DNA from: Phocoena phocoena
Lineage: Eukaryota; Chordata; Mammalia; Artiodactyla; Phocoenidae
Direction: 5' to 3'
NCBI RefSeq assembly: GCF_963924675.1
Contig: NC_089236.1
Span: 61,279,306 to 61,343,305, forward strand
Length of the DNA: 64,000 nt
Shown here: positions 61,520 to 64,000 of the stretch, one piece after another
How the letters are laid out: the number at the start of each line of letters is the position of its first letter
Numbering within the stretch: position 1 is the stretch's first letter
Notes under the pieces: generated by a model
Told to the model about the DNA's origin: nothing
Database searches by the model: none
The model's input: the letters and a program-made list of their open reading frames with translations, nothing else
Program-made: the position numbers and the translations under genes

Positions 61520-61549
<30 letters not shown>
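61315..61549 (+). mobile_element. CHR-type SINE with an internal duplication
   Basis: Full-length CpG-rich copy with about 30 A at the tail. The perfect 12-base TSD 'agaagttgttta' is at 61303-61314 and 61550-61561. The body contains a 14-bp perfect tandem repeat 'gagccatggccgct' (61424-61437, 61438-61451) that the other copies lack. Confidence 0.97.
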
Positions 61550-61552
<3 letters not shown>

Positions 61553-61689
61553 AGTTGTTTAGACCTTGTAGAAATCATTGTTTGTATTTGATGGAAAATT
61601 CTCTAGTTCTTACATTTCCAAGCTTAGAATGTGCTGCTTTACTGCTAAGGTAATTAGCTAATATACATTGTTACCACATGCAAACAGTC

Positions 61690-61765
61690 ATGCTAGATAT
61701 TGTGAGACAAAAATAATTAAAATAATAAATAAAGCAGAATCCTTGCTTATGGAGCCCATAACTTA
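61690..61765 (-). repeat. Short L2 fragment
   Basis: 'gctagatattgtgagacaaaaataa', 'cagaatccttgcttatggagcccataac' (abridged) fit the reversed L2 3' end. Confidence 0.45.
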
Positions 61766-62770
61766 ATAAATATATATCTCCCCAATGCCTCTTAAATCTA
61801 TTTGGCAAGAATTGATCTTTAAAATATCTGTCCATGTAACAGCTAGCATTAAATAAGAGTACACTGGTGATTTTCAAAGGCTAAAATTGAAGCCTATTGC
61901 CTTGTCCTACTGTATTTTCTAATTCCCTTCTTTAGCATCCAATTTCTTTCCAGTCACCTATGCACAAATCACACACATTTGACCTAGTGCTTCCTGCACC
62001 TCCTCTTCTTTTGCTTTAATTTTTACGGGGCAGCCACATGGTGTCTGGCCCTCACTCATCTATAATGCCCAAGCCAGCATCACCCCTGGTCTAACTCCAA
62101 ACCTACCTCCTGGCTGGACTTCTGGAAGGAATCATTCTAAACAAGCAAAAAAGAATAGGAGAGTTATAATCCATTAAAAAACTATTTCCTAATGATTTAC
62201 ATTAGTTTTCATGAACCCTATAAGAAATATAAAATACTTTGTACTTATAGGGATATATTACTAAAAGATTTTTTTTGGCCAAATTCATCAGTTCCATTTC
62301 TCTTCTTTCTTTTATCCTTTAATCTACTTTATTTAATGCACATAAAAAGAATCCCTGACTGGACTATATGATTTGTGTTCATATATTTGGTAGAAGTCTT
62401 GTTTTGGGGTGGATCTGGAAAACTGCAAAGAGTTAGGGCATCTCATTGAAGGTCGCTATTTCTGTGGGCATTTAAAAAGAAGCAATGGCTGAGTCACAGT
62501 TCATTATGTCTTTATCGTCTAAAATAATTATGTCTGATTTGAAGAAATGTGAGATGGAATAGTCATGATGTGGTCCCTACCTATTATTCCAGTTTCTTAT
62601 TTTGCTGTATTTTACCACTTTCCAAGCATACTTACACATGCACTTCCATTCTTGGATTATCAGGTTGTTAATACTTCCCCAAAGGCATCATGAAGTTTCA
62701 TACCTCTATGTAAATATATTTATTTTTGCCACTTAATCAGGAACACCTTCTTATTCTTTTAAGCTTTAGG
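61766..62770. other. Unassigned sequence
   Basis: No supported features. Confidence 0.35.
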
Positions 62771-62774
62771 ACCT

Positions 62775-62879
62775 TATATTTAGGCTCTAAACTTAGGTCA
62801 GAAGCTGTTTTCTATGAAGCTTTGTTATTACAGTGTCCACATTAATACACTCCTTTTATATTTTGCCTATACTTCTAGT

Positions 62880-62919
<40 letters not shown>

Positions 62920-63075
62920 TGTTGAATTTATTTATTTGGCTGTTATCCTATATTTGAGCTCCTTGAAGGCAGAAATTGTATTGTATTCAGCAATCTGCCT
63001 TCAGTTAACAGAAGTTATTGTACATAAGATGCTCAATAAAAAATCAATCACCAACTGATTGGCTGAATGAGTGTG
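62775..63075 (+). repeat. L2 LINE 3' end with internal microsatellite
   Basis: 'gagctccttgaaggcagaaattgtattgt', 'acataagatgctcaataaaaaatcaatc' and 'gattggctgaatgag' (abridged) form the L2 terminus. The upstream part is degraded. Confidence 0.75.
62882..62915. repeat. (TA)n microsatellite
   Basis: A pure run of about 17 TA units inside the L2. Confidence 0.97.
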
Positions 63076-63940
63076 TGGAATGGTAGTTCAGATATGTATG
63101 CAGGCTGTAAGACAAGCATGTTGATTTGAAAAATGACTCTCTTTCCTTTCCAAATTGAATATTATCAAGATAGTGCCCTCCTATCCCTGAATTATGAACT
63201 TAATGTCTACATATTTACTATAATAGTATATGTTACATAAAATTTTATAAAATATACACTCTTTTAAAAATTCATTCAGAGCCTATAGACAGCAGACTTG
63301 ACTCCTCTCTGGCTGGGAACAATCTCTAGTTATATTGGATAGCAGGCCATAGTGGAGACTGCTACAGGTTGCAAATGTAACTGTATAACGTGTACCTACA
63401 TTACCATGGCATTTGAAAGACTGAACATTTACTAGACGTTGCTATAATTTAGAGCCTTGAAAATAATAGTACTGATGTTGGGGGATTCAAACTCTAATTC
63501 ATGCTAAAACATCATTGCCATCTTGCTCCCTGCCAAAATGTTAACTCAAGTCATGGGTCACTAGATAAATCTTCAGACGCTTCTAAGATCTATGCAGGTC
63601 AGTTAAATGTGAAGGTGTTGCATCTACATGAAATAGGTTTAAAGATTCTGTTAAATGAGAGTATACAGAATGCCTTCTTAAAAACATTGATATTAAGAAA
63701 CATATAAACACAATCTTCAAAAATCTAAAACAAGAAATCTTCGCATTGACCAAATCAGATAAAACTTTTGGCTAAGCAAAACAAGACAAGGTAGGATGCC
63801 ATAACGATCACTGCTAGACCAAAAGCAAAGAATTCTTATCCATAATTTTTCTTACTCTTGAATTTAACTATTTGAGTCTCCATGCAATTCCTAGCTCTGC
63901 ACACTCACTTTGCTAGATGATTATCATCTCCCTCAGTTTT
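63076..63940. other. Unassigned sequence
   Basis: No supported features. The frame 63501-63707 has no recognised motif. Confidence 0.35.
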
Positions 63941-63944
63941 TAAA

Positions 63945-64000
63945 AACAGCTTTATTGAGGTATAATTGGTATCTAAACACTGCACATATTTAATGTAAAC
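63945..64000 (-). repeat. L1M 3' end, running out of the window
   Basis: 'aacagctttattgaggtataattgg' and 'aacactgcacatatttaatgtaaac' (abridged) are the reverse complement of an old L1 3' terminus. The rest lies to the right. Confidence 0.7.

Overview
This window is mammalian nuclear DNA, almost certainly from a whale or dolphin. Eleven copies of the long tRNA-derived CHR-type SINE are present. Each begins near 'cttccctggtgg', has a GC-rich body, and ends 'cgcgtaccgc' plus poly(A). One copy of the shorter CHR-1-like SINE is also present. CHR SINEs belong to the Cetacea-hippopotamus-ruminant group, and this long, numerous form is typical of cetaceans. Several copies keep perfect or near-perfect target-site duplications (TSDs) and A-tails of 30 to 42 bases, so they inserted fairly recently. 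L1 fragments with the artiodactyl type of 3' end, plus old MIR, L2, MLT1 and hAT remnants, fit the same picture. I found no convincing protein-coding exon, tRNA, rRNA, CRISPR array or operon. Open reading frames are short and are mostly translations of SINEs, L1s and low-complexity tracts. The window reads as a gene desert or a large intron.

Layout. 1-905: a sharply bounded GC-rich block with internal repeats. 2.0-3.8 kb: two old LTR ends flanking an L2 fragment. 4.66-9.19 kb: a scrambled L1 mosaic (ORF2 pieces, then a 5' UTR, ORF1 and the start of ORF2) broken by two SINEs. 9.77-10.2 kb: a GC-rich insert that looks like the 3' end of a processed retrocopy. 11.2-13.5 kb: old L1 pieces. 13.9-14.1 kb: a polypyrimidine tract. 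15.57-17.37 kb: a 5'-truncated younger L1 with a readable ORF2 C-terminus. 19.2-20.5 kb: an L2 split by a joined L1+SINE insert. 22.8-23.1 kb: a SINE inside a cluster of short repeats and a palindrome. 24.8-37 kb: mostly unique AT-rich sequence. 37.0-40.4 kb: a long reverse-strand L1 containing two younger L1 tails. 42-49 kb: L2, L1, MLT1 and hAT relics. 49.4-61.5 kb: six further SINEs, five of them within about 6 kb. 62.8-63.1 kb: an L2 3' end. The far right edge enters another L1 tail.

Nothing here looks like a new gene system. The observations most worth checking are the L1-SINE junction inside an L2 (19.3-20.0 kb), the double-tailed L1 insert (56.6-56.8 kb), the GC-rich retrocopy (9.8-10.2 kb), the repeat and palindrome cluster used as a SINE target (22.8-23.1 kb), and the GC-rich block at the left edge. 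Repeat family names were recognised by eye from remembered consensus features and were not confirmed by a search. Boundaries of old elements are approximate.
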